Assembly (NCBI GenBank): GCA_003151955.1
Contig: PLZB01000010.1
Location: forward strand, 1-58,034
Source of the DNA: Acidimicrobiaceae bacterium
GTDB lineage: Bacteria; Actinomycetota; Acidimicrobiia; Acidimicrobiales; UBA8190
DNA length: 58,034 nucleotides
Reading direction: 5' to 3'
A model generated the notes under the pieces. It searched no databases and was not told the DNA's origin. It saw nothing but the letters and a program-made list of their open reading frames with translations. The number at the start of each line of letters is the position of its first letter. Within the stretch, counting starts at the first letter, position 1. Positions 1-8,635 of this stretch are shown here, piece after piece. Made by a program: the position numbers and the translations under genes.

Positions 1-361
1 TCCGGGCCACCCCGGCCCCGAGGGCGGGGTCCTCGAAGGTGGGGACAGCCATGGCCAGGCTGGGGTAGAGGACCATCCCGGCCATCCCGTCGGTGGCGGC
101 GTCGGCCAGGATCCCCGCCGCCGACGACGGCGACACCGGCCCCGCCTCCGTCACCCCCCGGTCGGCCGGGCAGCCCGCCCCCGGGCCGTCCGGGTCGGGG
201 TAGGGCCGGCCCTCGATGAGCAGGCCTGGGGTGCCGTCGGTCCGGACCCCGATCGACTCCGGGAACCGCTCCAGGAGGGCCACCACCAGCTCGACCCCCT
301 CGACCACATGGCCGTCGGCGTCGATCACCTCGGGGAGGCCGCCATCCCCGGACGCGCTCAC
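1..361 (-). CDS. amidohydrolase-2 family protein, C-terminus outside window
   Basis: This is the N-terminal 120 residues of a metal-dependent hydrolase that continues past the left edge. A GTG start lies ten bases after the stop of the upstream deacylase gene. The first residues carry the family's metal-binding signature in the form DADGHVVEG, equivalent to the VDDHLVEPPD of the complete paralogues at 3.6 and 20.9 kb. The family uses a TIM-barrel divalent-metal site for hydrolysis or decarboxylation. It is the last visible gene of an operon running aldehyde dehydrogenase, deacylase-like amidohydrolase, this gene. The substrate cannot be read from the sequence. Confidence 0.75.
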   Translation of the reverse strand, partial: MSASGDGGLPEVIDADGHVVEGVELVVALLERFPESIGVRTDGTPGLLIEGRPYPDPDGPGAGCPADRGVTEAGPVSPSSAAGILADAATDGMAGMVLYPSLAMAVPTFEDPALGAGVAR

Positions 362-371
362 GTCGGGTCCC

Positions 372-2102
372 TCACCGGCTCCGGGCTCCCGCCGCGGTGA
401 CGGTCCGGGTGTCCCGCCCCGACCGCAGCACCGTCCCCGGTCTCTCCCCCGTGAACCGACCGCCCCGGACCAGCTCCACCCCGTTCACGAGGACGTGCTC
501 CACGCCCTCAGCCTCGGCAGAGAGCCGGCTGGAACCGCCGGGGAGGTCGGCCCGGGTCCGGACCGGACCGGGACCGACCCGGTCGGGATCGAGGAGCACC
601 AGGTCGGCCCAGTAGCCCTCCGCCACCCGGCCCCGGTCGACCAGGCCGTAGAGCCGGGCCGGGACGTCGGTGAGCTGGTGGACGGCGGACTCCCAGGAGA
701 GGAGCCCCCGCTTCCGCCCTCCCTCGCCGAGCATCGCCGTCGAATAGACGGCCCCGCACATCACGTCGAGATGGGCCCCGGCGTCGGAGCCCCCCACCAC
801 GGCCCGGGGGTCCTCCCAGACCCGGGCCCGGGCCGCCCAGTCCTCCTCGAACTCCGGGATGGGCGGCTTGAGGCCGGTCCGGAGCCCGTCGGCCCCGACC
901 ACGTCGAGCATGGCGTCGAACGGGTCGACGCCCCGCTCGGCCGCCACCGCCCCCACCGTCCGACCCTCGGCCCCGGCCGTCTCCGGGGTGAAGGTCTCCT
1001 CGAAGATGAGGTGCTCCCACCGGGCCAGCGCCCCCAGGATCCCCGCCTCCGGGGACCGGGCCCCCTCGTCGAGCCGTCGCCGCACCTCCGGGTCGGCCAG
1101 GGCCCGCAGCCGCTCCTCCCTCGGGAGCCCGAAGATCGGACCCCAACCCGGGAGACCGTCGAGGATGGCCCCCGACTCGAACGAGAGCCGGAGGACCATG
1201 GTGTGGGGGAGGGTCAGGGCCACCACCGTCGCCCCCCGGGCCGCGGCCGCATCGGACGCCGCCAGCTGCCGGGCCGTCCCCTCCGGGTTGAAGGACGAGA
1301 CGCCCAGGACGTTCCAGTTGAGGGGCCGATCGGCCCGGAGCGAGAGGGTTCCGAGCAGCTCCACCTCCTCCGGACTGAACCCGTTGATGCAGCCCGGGAC
1401 GATCCCCTCGAGCGTGGTCCCCGGGTGGCGGCCCACCGCCGCGCACAGGGCCTCGAGCTCCCCCCGGCCCGCCGACCGGGACGGGACGGGCTCCCCCTCC
1501 CCGTCGTGGTGGGTCTGGGCCTGCGAGGTCGACAGCCCCAGGGCCCCCTCCTCCAGGCAGCGGTGGAGGAGGGCCATCATGGCCCCGACCTGGTCCGGTG
1601 ACGCCTCGGTGCCCACCGCCGACTCCCCCATGACGGCCCGACGGAGCGTCGAGTGGCCGACCAGGAACCCGGCGTTCACACCGACCCCGCCCTCGAGCCG
1701 ACCGAGCCAGTCCCCGAACGACGTCCAGTCCCAGTCCAGCCGGCTCAGGACCTCGAGCGGCATCCCTTCGACCCGGGCCATCATCCGGGCCAGGTAGCCG
1801 GCGTGCTCCGGGCCGGCCGGGGCCAGGGAGAAACCACAGTTCCCCCCCAGGACCGTCGTCACCCCGTGCAGGGGGGAGGGACTCGCCGTGGGGTCCCAGA
1901 AGAGCTGGGCGTCGTAGTGGGTGTGGAGGTCGACGAACCCCGGCGTGACGAGGAGCCCGTCGGCCTCGATCGTGGCCCGGGCCGGCTCCTCCACCTCCCC
2001 CACCACGACGACCCGGCCGTGACGGACCCCGACGTCGGCCCGCCGGGGGACCGCCCCCGTTCCGTCGACCACCGTCCCACCCCGGATCGTCAGGTCCAGC
2101 AC
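372..2102 (-). CDS. N-acyl-D-amino-acid deacylase-like amidohydrolase
   Basis: A 576-residue amidohydrolase of the D-aminoacylase/dihydroorotase-like group. The HxH metal motif is at residues 60-62 (DLHTHYD), preceded by the small N-terminal beta domain (IRGGTVVDGTG). A TTVLGGNCGFSLAP segment follows, typical of D-aminoacylase relatives, and a late GGSDAGAHLD motif supplies the catalytic Asp. Members hydrolyse amide bonds in N-acyl amino acids, but in actinobacterial catabolic clusters many have unknown substrates. It lies 10 bp after the aldehyde dehydrogenase and 10 bp before another amidohydrolase, so the three are probably co-transcribed. The exact substrate is not inferred. Confidence 0.85.
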   Translation of the reverse strand: MLDLTIRGGTVVDGTGAVPRRADVGVRHGRVVVVGEVEEPARATIEADGLLVTPGFVDLHTHYDAQLFWDPTASPSPLHGVTTVLGGNCGFSLAPAGPEHAGYLARMMARVEGMPLEVLSRLDWDWTSFGDWLGRLEGGVGVNAGFLVGHSTLRRAVMGESAVGTEASPDQVGAMMALLHRCLEEGALGLSTSQAQTHHDGEGEPVPSRSAGRGELEALCAAVGRHPGTTLEGIVPGCINGFSPEEVELLGTLSLRADRPLNWNVLGVSSFNPEGTARQLAASDAAAARGATVVALTLPHTMVLRLSFESGAILDGLPGWGPIFGLPREERLRALADPEVRRRLDEGARSPEAGILGALARWEHLIFEETFTPETAGAEGRTVGAVAAERGVDPFDAMLDVVGADGLRTGLKPPIPEFEEDWAARARVWEDPRAVVGGSDAGAHLDVMCGAVYSTAMLGEGGRKRGLLSWESAVHQLTDVPARLYGLVDRGRVAEGYWADLVLLDPDRVGPGPVRTRADLPGGSSRLSAEAEGVEHVLVNGVELVRGGRFTGERPGTVLRSGRDTRTVTAAGARSR

Positions 2103-2112
2103 GGTTCCCTCC

Positions 2113-3567
2113 CTACCGGCCCGGCCGGACCAGGACGGTCTTGGGCCGGGTGAAGGCCAGCATTCCCTCCGGGCCCAACTCGAGCCCGTAGCCCGACTCC
2201 TTCCAACCTCCCATGGGGGCCCGGTAGTCCATGGCCGAGGTCCCGTGCCCGTTCACGAAGACCGTCCCCGCCTCGAGGCGGCCCGCCACCGCCCGGGCCA
2301 GGTCCCCGTCCCCCGTCCACACCGAGGCGCACAGCCCGAACGGGCTGTCGTTGGCCTGGGCCACGGCGTCGTCGATGTCCCGGTAGCCGAGCACCGGGAG
2401 GGCGGGGGCGAACTGCTCCTCCCGGACGATGGCGGCACCGGGTCCGGCCCCCGAGACGATGGCCGGCGAGACCAGGTAGCCACCCTGGCCGGCGTCCTCC
2501 TCCCGGATCCGGGCCGGCCGGTGGACCTCGGCCCCGCCCGCCTCCGCCGAGGCCAGGAGGGCCTCCAGCCGGTCCCGGGCCGCGGCGGTGTGGACCGGCC
2601 CCATCGTCACCCCGTCCTCCAACCCGTCTCCGACCACCGTGGCGGCCAGGGCCGCCACCAGGGCCTCGACCAGCTCCCCCACCCGCCCCTCGTCGACGTA
2701 GACCCGCTTGACCGCCATGCAGACCTGCCCGCTCGTGATGAAGGCGGCGTCGAGGAGCCGACCGGCGAGAGCGGCGTCGATGGCGAGGTCGGGACCGACG
2801 ACGGCCGGGTCGTTCCCTCCCAGCTCCAGGATGACCGGCTTCACCGCGGCCGAGGCCCCGGCCATCACCGACCGGCCCGCCGGAACCCCCCCGGTGAAGG
2901 AGACCATGTCGATCCCCGAGTGCCGGACCAGGGCCTGCCCCAGCTCAGGGCCAGGGCCGTTCACGGCGTTGACCACCCCGGGGGGGAGGGCCCCGGCCAG
3001 AGCGGCCGCCACGGCCAACACCGCCCCCGGACAGCTCGGCGGGGCCTTCATCACCACCGTGTTCCCCGTCAGGAGGGCCGGGATGACCTTGTTGGCCATG
3101 ACCGACACCGGCCAGTTGAACGGGAGGATGGCGCCCACCACCCCGAAGGGCTCGTGCCGGACCGACGTCTCACCGCCTCCCAGACCGGGCAGGCTCCGAC
3201 CGACCAGGGCCTCGACGGCCAGCGGGGCGTAGGCCGTCGCCATCCCCCCGATGGTGCCGGCGTCGAACTCCGCCTCCCACAGGACCTTTCCGTGCTCCCG
3301 GGTCAGGAGCCGGGCCAGCTCCCCCGCCGCCACCGCCCCGGCGGCCGCCCCGGCGGCGGCGCAGACCAGCCCGGCCCGCTCCTCCGGGTCGAGAGCGGCC
3401 CAAGCCGGCTGGGCCGCCCGGGCCGAGATCACCGCCACCTCCAGCTGGTCGGCCGAGGCCGCCGGAGCCTCGAAGACCACCTCGGCCGGCCGGACCGGGT
3501 TCCTCACCGGGTAGGGAGCCTCCTCCCCGCCCACCGCCTCCCCCCCGATGACCAGCCGAACGCCCAC
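2113..3567 (-). CDS. NAD(P)-dependent aldehyde dehydrogenase
   Basis: A full-length 484-residue aldehyde dehydrogenase that should oxidise an aldehyde to the acid in the cytoplasm. Catalytic residues are intact: Asn151 in PFNWP, Lys174 in the cofactor segment VVMKAP, Glu248 in LELGG and nucleophile Cys283 in TSGQVC. A GTG start is preceded by a GGGAGGG ribosome-binding site. It is the first gene of a leftward operon with two amidohydrolases and is divergent from the amidohydrolase starting at 3621. It could oxidise an aldehyde produced elsewhere in this catabolic block. The substrate is unknown. Confidence 0.9.
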   Translation of the reverse strand: MGVRLVIGGEAVGGEEAPYPVRNPVRPAEVVFEAPAASADQLEVAVISARAAQPAWAALDPEERAGLVCAAAGAAAGAVAAGELARLLTREHGKVLWEAEFDAGTIGGMATAYAPLAVEALVGRSLPGLGGGETSVRHEPFGVVGAILPFNWPVSVMANKVIPALLTGNTVVMKAPPSCPGAVLAVAAALAGALPPGVVNAVNGPGPELGQALVRHSGIDMVSFTGGVPAGRSVMAGASAAVKPVILELGGNDPAVVGPDLAIDAALAGRLLDAAFITSGQVCMAVKRVYVDEGRVGELVEALVAALAATVVGDGLEDGVTMGPVHTAAARDRLEALLASAEAGGAEVHRPARIREEDAGQGGYLVSPAIVSGAGPGAAIVREEQFAPALPVLGYRDIDDAVAQANDSPFGLCASVWTGDGDLARAVAGRLEAGTVFVNGHGTSAMDYRAPMGGWKESGYGLELGPEGMLAFTRPKTVLVRPGR

Positions 3568-3605
3568 GGTCCCTCCCTGCGAGAATGCCCTTCTCCTGTG
3601 GAGGA

Positions 3606-3611
3606 TAGTCT
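3606..3611 (+). promoter_or_regulatory. -10 box TAGTCT of a probable leaderless promoter
   Basis: TAGTCT ends nine bases before the ATG of the downstream amidohydrolase, with no Shine-Dalgarno sequence between. The spacing matches leaderless actinobacterial promoters and recurs at many genes in this window. Confidence 0.5.
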
Positions 3612-3620
3612 TGATTCGCG

Positions 3621-4814
3621 ATGGGAGCCCTCCTCCTTCCCGACCCCGACCCCCGGCCCGTCCGGGTCCCCGTCATCTCCGTCGACGACCATCTCGTCGA
3701 GCCCCCCGACCTCTTCGAGGACCGCCTGCCCGCCGATCTGACCGACCGGGCCCCCCGGATCGTCGAGGACCCCGACGGCCAGCAGGCCTGGCTCTACGAG
3801 GACCGCCGTTACCCCAACATCGGACTCAACGCCGTCGTGGGCCGGCCCCGGGAGTCCTGGTCCATGGAGCCGGCCCGCTTCGACGAGATGCGGGCCGGCT
3901 GCTACGAGATCGGGGCCCGGATCGCCGACATGGACCGGGACGGGGTCTGGGCCTCCCTCTGCTTCCCCTCCCTGGTGGCCGGCTTCTGCGGTGCCGTCTT
4001 CTCCGGCTCCCAGGACCCCGCCCTCGGCCTGGCCTGCCTCCGGGCCTGGAACGACTGGCATCTCGAGGCCTGGGCCGGTCCCCACCCCGACCGGATCATC
4101 CCCCTCCAGCTCCCCTGGCTCCCCGATGTCGCCCGGGCCGCGGCTGAGATCCGCGCCAACGCCGCCAGGGGCTTCAAGGCGGTGAGCTTTCCCGAGTTCC
4201 CCGCCCAGCTCGGCCTCCCCTCCATCTTCTCCGGAGCCTGGGACCCCCTCTTCGCCGCCTGCGAGGAGACCTCCACCGTGGTCTGCCTCCACACCGGCGC
4301 CTCGGCCTGGGCCCCCCTCCCCTCCCCCGATCCACCCTTCGAGCTCCTCCCCACCGTCTTCCCCGTCAACGCCCTCCTGGCCGCGGCCGAGTGGCTCTGG
4401 TCGGGGGTCCCCCTCCGCTTCCCCGACCTGGCCGTGGCCCTCTCCGAGGGGGGGATCGGCTGGGTCCCCATGCTCCTCGACCGGGTCGACTACGTCCTCC
4501 ACCACTCCGCTTCCGGGACGGAGTCGACGGCCTGGCCCTCCGAACTCCTCCCCAGCGAGGTCCTCCGCCGGAACTTCTGGTTCTGCACCCTGGACGATCC
4601 CTCCACCATCGCCCTCCGCCACACCATCGGCGTCGACCACATCATGGTCGAGAGCGACTACCCCCACGCCGACTCCACCTGGCCCGACACCCAGCTCGTC
4701 CTGGACCGGACCCTGGCGACCCTCCCCGAGGACGAGCTCCGGGCCATCGCCGGGGGTAACGCCGCCCGCCTCTTCCGCCACCCCCTCCCCGACCGCGACG
4801 ACTGGCGGGCCTGA
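3621..4814 (+). CDS. amidohydrolase-2 family metal-dependent hydrolase
   Basis: A 397-residue TIM-barrel amidohydrolase. The N-terminal metal motif VDDHLVEPPD is at residues 21-30 and a late SDYPHADSTWPD motif carries the second set of active-site residues. A central VVCLHTG motif supplies another metal ligand. It closely resembles the 428-residue protein at 20.9 kb (both share GLNAVVGRP, NDWH and SEGGIGW blocks), so the two are paralogues. This ACMSD-like family is common in actinobacterial degradation clusters for aromatics, terpenoids and steroids, but most members are unassigned. It is divergent from the aldehyde dehydrogenase operon, and no copy of the CTGAC-N6-GTCAG operator precedes it. 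Confidence 0.85.
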   Translation: MGALLLPDPDPRPVRVPVISVDDHLVEPPDLFEDRLPADLTDRAPRIVEDPDGQQAWLYEDRRYPNIGLNAVVGRPRESWSMEPARFDEMRAGCYEIGARIADMDRDGVWASLCFPSLVAGFCGAVFSGSQDPALGLACLRAWNDWHLEAWAGPHPDRIIPLQLPWLPDVARAAAEIRANAARGFKAVSFPEFPAQLGLPSIFSGAWDPLFAACEETSTVVCLHTGASAWAPLPSPDPPFELLPTVFPVNALLAAAEWLWSGVPLRFPDLAVALSEGGIGWVPMLLDRVDYVLHHSASGTESTAWPSELLPSEVLRRNFWFCTLDDPSTIALRHTIGVDHIMVESDYPHADSTWPDTQLVLDRTLATLPEDELRAIAGGNAARLFRHPLPDRDDWRA

Positions 4815-4866
4815 GGCCCCGTCACGGCCGGTATCGTCGGGTCGACCACTGACCCCGGGGGCATCG

Positions 4867-6177
4867 ATGAGACGCACGACGACCATCCGACCGGCCCTGC
4901 TCGGCGCGATCGCGGCCCTGGCCGTCCTCCTCCTGGGCGCCTGCGGCTCGACCACCTCCTCGTCCTCGTCCTCGCCGGCGCCGACGACGACCATTCCCAC
5001 CGTCACCGCCGGGGCCACCGCCACGACCATGACGGCCTTCTACACGCCTCCCACCCCCCTGCCCCCGGGACCGGCCGGCTCCCTCATCCGAGCCGAGGTG
5101 GTGACGGGCGTGCCCGGCGTGCCGGCCGGGGCCACCGTCTGGCGGATCCTCTACCACTCCCGGTCGATCTACGGCGCCGACATCGCCGTCTCCGGCTACG
5201 TCCTGGCCCCGGGGGGAACGCCGCCGGCCGGAGGCTTCCCGGTGCTGGCCTGGGCCCACGGGACGACCGGGGTGGCCGACAGCTGCGCCCCCTCCCTCTT
5301 CCGGTCGGCCGGCTCGTCCGGCCCCTCCCTGGTGCCCGACCTGAGTCTCTACCTGACAGCCGGCTTCGTCGTGGCCGCCACCGACTACGAGGGTCTCGGC
5401 ACCCCCGGCCTCCATCCCTACCTCCTGGGCCAGAGCGAGGGGCAGGGCGTCCTCGACGCCGCCCGGGCCGCCCGCCAGCTCCCGGCCCTCTCCACCAGCA
5501 CCACCGTCCTGATCTACGGCCACTCCCAGGGCGGCCAGGCCGCCCTCTTCGCCGGGGAGCTCGCCGCCGGTTACGCCCCCGACCTCCACGTCGTCGGCGT
5601 GGTGGCGGCCGCCCCGGCCACCAACCTGAGCACGATCGTGGCCATCGCCGACAACCCGGCCGCCGGCGGCGTGGCCGGCTTCGAGCTGCTCGCCTCCTAC
5701 ACCTGGGCCGAGACCTACCGGGACCTCCCCCTCTCGAGCGTCCTCACCCCGGCCGGCCAGGCCTTCGCCGCCGCCCACGTCGACAGGGAATGCGCCAACC
5801 AGGTCGACTCCGACCGGAAGGCGGCCGGGCTGGGACCGACCACCCTGTTCCCGGCCTCGGCCGCCACCGACCCCGTGGTCCTGGCCCACGCCAAGCTGAA
5901 CGACCCGGGCCGGGCCCGCACGGGGGCTCCCATCCTCGTCGTCCAGGGCACCGCCGACCAGACCGTCCCCCCGGCCCTGACCGACCTCTACGTGGCCTCC
6001 CAGGCCTGCCCCATCGGCGACACCGTCGACTACCTCCACGTCACCGGGGCCACCCACGGTACCGTCGTCACCCTGGCCGGCCCCACCATCGTGGCCTGGT
6101 TGACGGCCCGGCTGGCCGGGACGGCCCCACCCTCCACCTGCGGCCAGCCCGGGTCGGTCTCGACCCTGACCCCCTAG
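4867..6177 (+). CDS. lipoprotein alpha/beta hydrolase, secretory-lipase family
   Basis: A 436-residue exported hydrolase. A basic N-terminus and hydrophobic segment end in the lipobox LLGAC with Cys26, followed by a Ser/Thr-rich linker, so the enzyme is probably tethered outside the membrane. The nucleophile is Ser220 in GHSQGG. Oxyanion-region motif AWAHGTTG is near residue 130, the acid is in VVQGTADQTVPP and the His in GATHGT. The family includes secreted lipases and esterases acting on esters of long-chain or bulky alcohols. A broken paralogue lies at 11.2-12.3 kb. It could release substrate acids or alcohols outside the cell for the pathway encoded here. Confidence 0.85.
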   Translation: MRRTTTIRPALLGAIAALAVLLLGACGSTTSSSSSSPAPTTTIPTVTAGATATTMTAFYTPPTPLPPGPAGSLIRAEVVTGVPGVPAGATVWRILYHSRSIYGADIAVSGYVLAPGGTPPAGGFPVLAWAHGTTGVADSCAPSLFRSAGSSGPSLVPDLSLYLTAGFVVAATDYEGLGTPGLHPYLLGQSEGQGVLDAARAARQLPALSTSTTVLIYGHSQGGQAALFAGELAAGYAPDLHVVGVVAAAPATNLSTIVAIADNPAAGGVAGFELLASYTWAETYRDLPLSSVLTPAGQAFAAAHVDRECANQVDSDRKAAGLGPTTLFPASAATDPVVLAHAKLNDPGRARTGAPILVVQGTADQTVPPALTDLYVASQACPIGDTVDYLHVTGATHGTVVTLAGPTIVAWLTARLAGTAPPSTCGQPGSVSTLTP

Positions 6178-6219
6178 CGCCGACGCCGGGCCCGGCTCCT
6201 CCAACTCACCAGATGGTCC

Positions 6220-6918
6220 TCAGCAACCGCCTTGGGACTCCGGGTCCAGGGTGGCCAGGATCGACGCCGCCAGGGCGTCGGCCTCCCCGACGGGACCGTC
6301 CAGGTAGGCCTCCTCGGCCCAGTGGGCGAAGGCCATCTCGGCCAGCTCGGGGTCCCAACCGTCGCCGAACCCCGTGAGGGTGGGCCCGACGGCGATCCGG
6401 ACAACCCGGAGCCAGGGCTCCTCGGCCTGGAGGCCCAGGCCCAGAACATCGAGGGCGGCCTTGCTGGCCTCGTAGGGGATGAGCCAGGGCCAGGGCCGGT
6501 CGACGGTGGCCGACGAGAGGAGGGCCACGGTGGGGACGGTCCCCCGCCGGAGATGGTCCAGCGCGGCCGCCACGACCAGAGAGGCCCCGACGACGTTGGT
6601 GGCCAGCATCCGGTGCCAGGCGGCCGCCCCGGTGGTGGCGATCCGACCCAGCGACGCAGCCCCGGTGGCGTAGACCACGGAGTCGAGACCCCCGAGAGCC
6701 GCGGCCGCCTCGTCCACCAACCGGCGGCAGGCCCCCTCGTCGGTCACGTCACAGACGAGGGCATGGGCGGCGAGCCCGGCCTCGGTCGCCACCGCCTCCA
6801 GGAGATCGGCCCGGCGGGCGGCCACGGCGACCCCGTTCCCGGCCCGCCCCGCCGCCACGGCCAGGGCCCGGCCGATCCCCGAGGAACCACCCACTACCAG
6901 GATCCGTCTCGGTGCCAC
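6220..6918 (-). CDS. short-chain dehydrogenase/reductase
   Basis: A 232-residue classical SDR. The nucleotide-binding motif GGSSGIG is at residues 9-15, a catalytic Ser lies in LLSSATVD and the YEASK motif provides Tyr and Lys. It would interconvert a hydroxyl and a ketone with NAD(P). The GTG start is supported by a leaderless promoter: TACGCT at 6927-6932, eight bases upstream. The 16-bp operator at 6951-6966 lies just beyond, between this gene and the divergent DUF35/aldolase operon, so both directions may be controlled together. The substrate is unknown. Confidence 0.88.
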   Translation of the reverse strand: MAPRRILVVGGSSGIGRALAVAAGRAGNGVAVAARRADLLEAVATEAGLAAHALVCDVTDEGACRRLVDEAAAALGGLDSVVYATGAASLGRIATTGAAAWHRMLATNVVGASLVVAAALDHLRRGTVPTVALLSSATVDRPWPWLIPYEASKAALDVLGLGLQAEEPWLRVVRIAVGPTLTGFGDGWDPELAEMAFAHWAEEAYLDGPVGEADALAASILATLDPESQGGC

Positions 6919-6950
6919 CGCGCCGAAGCGTACTGCCCTCGCTGTCTGCC

Positions 6951-6966
6951 CTGACGTCCGTGTCAG
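6951..6966. promoter_or_regulatory. palindromic operator, copy 1 (CTGAC-N6-GTCAG)
   Basis: CTGAC TCCG-type core GTCAG; the exact 16-mer is CTGACGTCCGTGTCAG. It sits between divergent start codons, 32 bp from the SDR start and 29 bp from the DUF35 start. A -10-like TAGTGT at 6984-6989 lies six bases before the rightward ATG. The same palindrome occurs seven more times in the window. Confidence 0.8.
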
Positions 6967-6995
6967 GTCGGGTCCCGGTGACGTAGTGTCGGCGC

Positions 6996-7412
6996 ATGAT
7001 CGCCAGCGGTCCCGCCTTCCGACTCCTGCCCCGCCTGGACGAGGAGAACGGGTTCTTCTGGACCGGGGGTGCCGACGGCCTCCTGCGGTTCCAGCGGTGC
7101 ACGGCCTGCCGCCGCTACGTCCACCCCCCGGGGCCCGTCTGCCCCTACTGCCTCGACGGCGACCTCGTCCCCGAGGCCGTCTCCGGCCGCGGCCTCGTCC
7201 ACTCCTTCACCGTGAACCACCAGGAGTGGATCCCCGGTTCCGAGCCCTACGCCATCGGCCTCGTCACCATCGTCGAGCAGGACGACGTCCGTCTCACCAC
7301 AAACCTCGTCGGCTTCGAGGCCGGAGACCTCCGGATCGGGGCCGAGGTCCGGGTCGTCTTCGAGCACCGCGACGACGTCTGGCTCCCCCTCTTCGAGCGG
7401 GTTCCCTCATGA
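6996..7412 (+). CDS. DUF35 Zn-ribbon/OB-fold protein, aldolase partner
   Basis: A 138-residue protein with a rubredoxin-like zinc ribbon (CTAC then CPYC, residues about 35-55) followed by an OB-fold that ends in FEHRDDVWLPLF. DUF35 proteins bind acyl-CoA and form complexes with thiolase-fold partners, as in the steroid side-chain aldolases of Ltp2/ChsH2 type. The stop codon overlaps the start of the thiolase-fold gene by four bases (ATGA), which supports a two-subunit enzyme. The start is fixed by TAGTGT six bases upstream, without a Shine-Dalgarno sequence. An operator copy lies immediately upstream. Confidence 0.88.
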   Translation: MIASGPAFRLLPRLDEENGFFWTGGADGLLRFQRCTACRRYVHPPGPVCPYCLDGDLVPEAVSGRGLVHSFTVNHQEWIPGSEPYAIGLVTIVEQDDVRLTTNLVGFEAGDLRIGAEVRVVFEHRDDVWLPLFERVPS

Positions 7413-8635
7413 CCGGGGCGGAGGAGCCCCTGGAGCGGCGGGCCGTCATCTCCGGGATCGGCCAGTCCGCCGTCGGCCGCCGCCTGGGCCGCTCCGGCCT
7501 CGACCTCACCGTCGAGGGCTGCCTGGCCGCCATCGCCGACGCCGGCCTCACCCGGGACGACATCGACGGCATCGCCACCTACCCGGGCGGCGGCTTCGGT
7601 CCGGCCGGCTTCGGCGGCCCGGGGACGGCCGAGGTCCAGGACGCCCTCCGACTCAGGCTCAATTGGCACGACGGGGGCTCCGAGGGAGCGGCCCAGATCG
7701 GCGCCGTCTTCTCCGCCTGCCTGGCCGTCGCCGCCGGCCTGGCCCGAAACGTCCTCGTCTACCGGACCGTGACCGAGTCCACGGCCCAGGGCACCGGGGG
7801 TCGCCAGGGCATCGGAGGCGGCGGAGGAGGAGGAGGAGGAGGAGGAGGAGTCCCCCGGTTCTCGGGCTGGCTTCAGTGGACTCTCCCCTTCGGGGCCGTC
7901 TCCGCCGCCAACTGGCTGGCGCTCGTGGCCGAGCGACGGTTCCACGAGTTCGGCCTGACCCGGGAGCAACTCGGTCAGATCGCCCTCAACGGGCGCCGCA
8001 ACGCGGCGATGAACCCGAAGGCTATCTACCGGGACCCGATGTCCCTGGACGACTACCTGGCCGCCCGGATGATCTCGACCCCACTCTGCCTCTACGACTG
8101 CGACGCCCCCTGTGACGGCGCCACCGTCGTCCTCGTCTCCCACCGGGACGATGCCCCCGACGCCCCCCGGGGCGTGGTCGGCGTCAACGCCATCGGGACG
8201 GCTCTGCGGGGCCGGCCCAGCTGGGACCAGTTCGACGACATGACGACCATGGCCGCCCGCGACGCCGCCGCGTCGATGTGGGAGCGGACCGACCTCACCC
8301 CCGCCGACGTGGACATGGCCCAGCTCTACGACGGCTTCAGCATCATCACCATGGTCTGGCTCGAGGCCCTCGGCTTCTGTGGTCGGGGCGAGAGCGGACC
8401 CTTCGTCGAGGGCGGGGCCCGGATCGCCCGTGACGGCTCCCTCCCCCTCAACACCGGCGGGGGCCAGCTCTCCGGGGGACGCCTCCACGGCTTCGGTCAC
8501 CTCCACGAGGCCTGCCTCCAGCTCCGGGGCGAGGCCGGCGACCGCCAGGTGGCCGGCCACCCCGAGGTGGCCGTGGTGGCCGCCGGGGGCGGGCCCATCG
8601 CCGGCTCGATGCTGCTCACCCGAGGAGTCTCGTGA
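7409..8635 (+). CDS. thiolase-fold protein, Ltp2-like aldolase subunit
   Basis: A 408-residue SCP2-thiolase-like protein starting at the ATGA overlap with the DUF35 gene. The region where thiolases place their nucleophilic Cys reads EGAAQIGAV and has no Cys. The C-terminus instead shows [19 protein letters not shown], typical of the Ltp2 group that cleaves a beta-hydroxyacyl-CoA by retro-aldol chemistry. I therefore prefer aldolase over thiolase, by family analogy. Residues 136-147 are twelve consecutive glycines from a GGA microsatellite, an odd insertion. It is followed, with a four-base GTGA overlap, by a D-2-hydroxyacid dehydrogenase. Confidence 0.85.
   Translation: MTGAEEPLERRAVISGIGQSAVGRRLGRSGLDLTVEGCLAAIADAGLTRDDIDGIATYPGGGFGPAGFGGPGTAEVQDALRLRLNWHDGGSEGAAQIGAVFSACLAVAAGLARNVLVYRTVTESTAQGTGGRQGIGGGGGGGGGGGGVPRFSGWLQWTLPFGAVSAANWLALVAERRFHEFGLTREQLGQIALNGRRNAAMNPKAIYRDPMSLDDYLAARMISTPLCLYDCDAPCDGATVVLVSHRDDAPDAPRGVVGVNAIGTALRGRPSWDQFDDMTTMAARDAAASMWERTDLTPADVDMAQLYDGFSIITMVWLEALGFCGRGESGPFVEGGARIARDGSLPLNTGGGQLSGGRLHGFGHLHEACLQLRGEAGDRQVAGHPEVAVVAAGGGPIAGSMLLTRGVS
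7823..7849 (+). repeat. (GGA)9 microsatellite inside the aldolase gene
   Basis: Nine perfect GGA units in frame, preceded by GGA GGC GGC, encode a run of twelve glycines. Unit-number changes would lengthen or shorten a surface loop without shifting the frame. Confidence 0.95.

Noticed and set aside
216..1601. Long open frame on the plus strand opposite the deacylase gene
   Set aside because: It is antisense to a clear family member, is Pro/Arg/Gly-rich without motifs, and arises from the high GC content. The same holds for similar frames at 3504-5030, 33485-36265 and 37175-39172.
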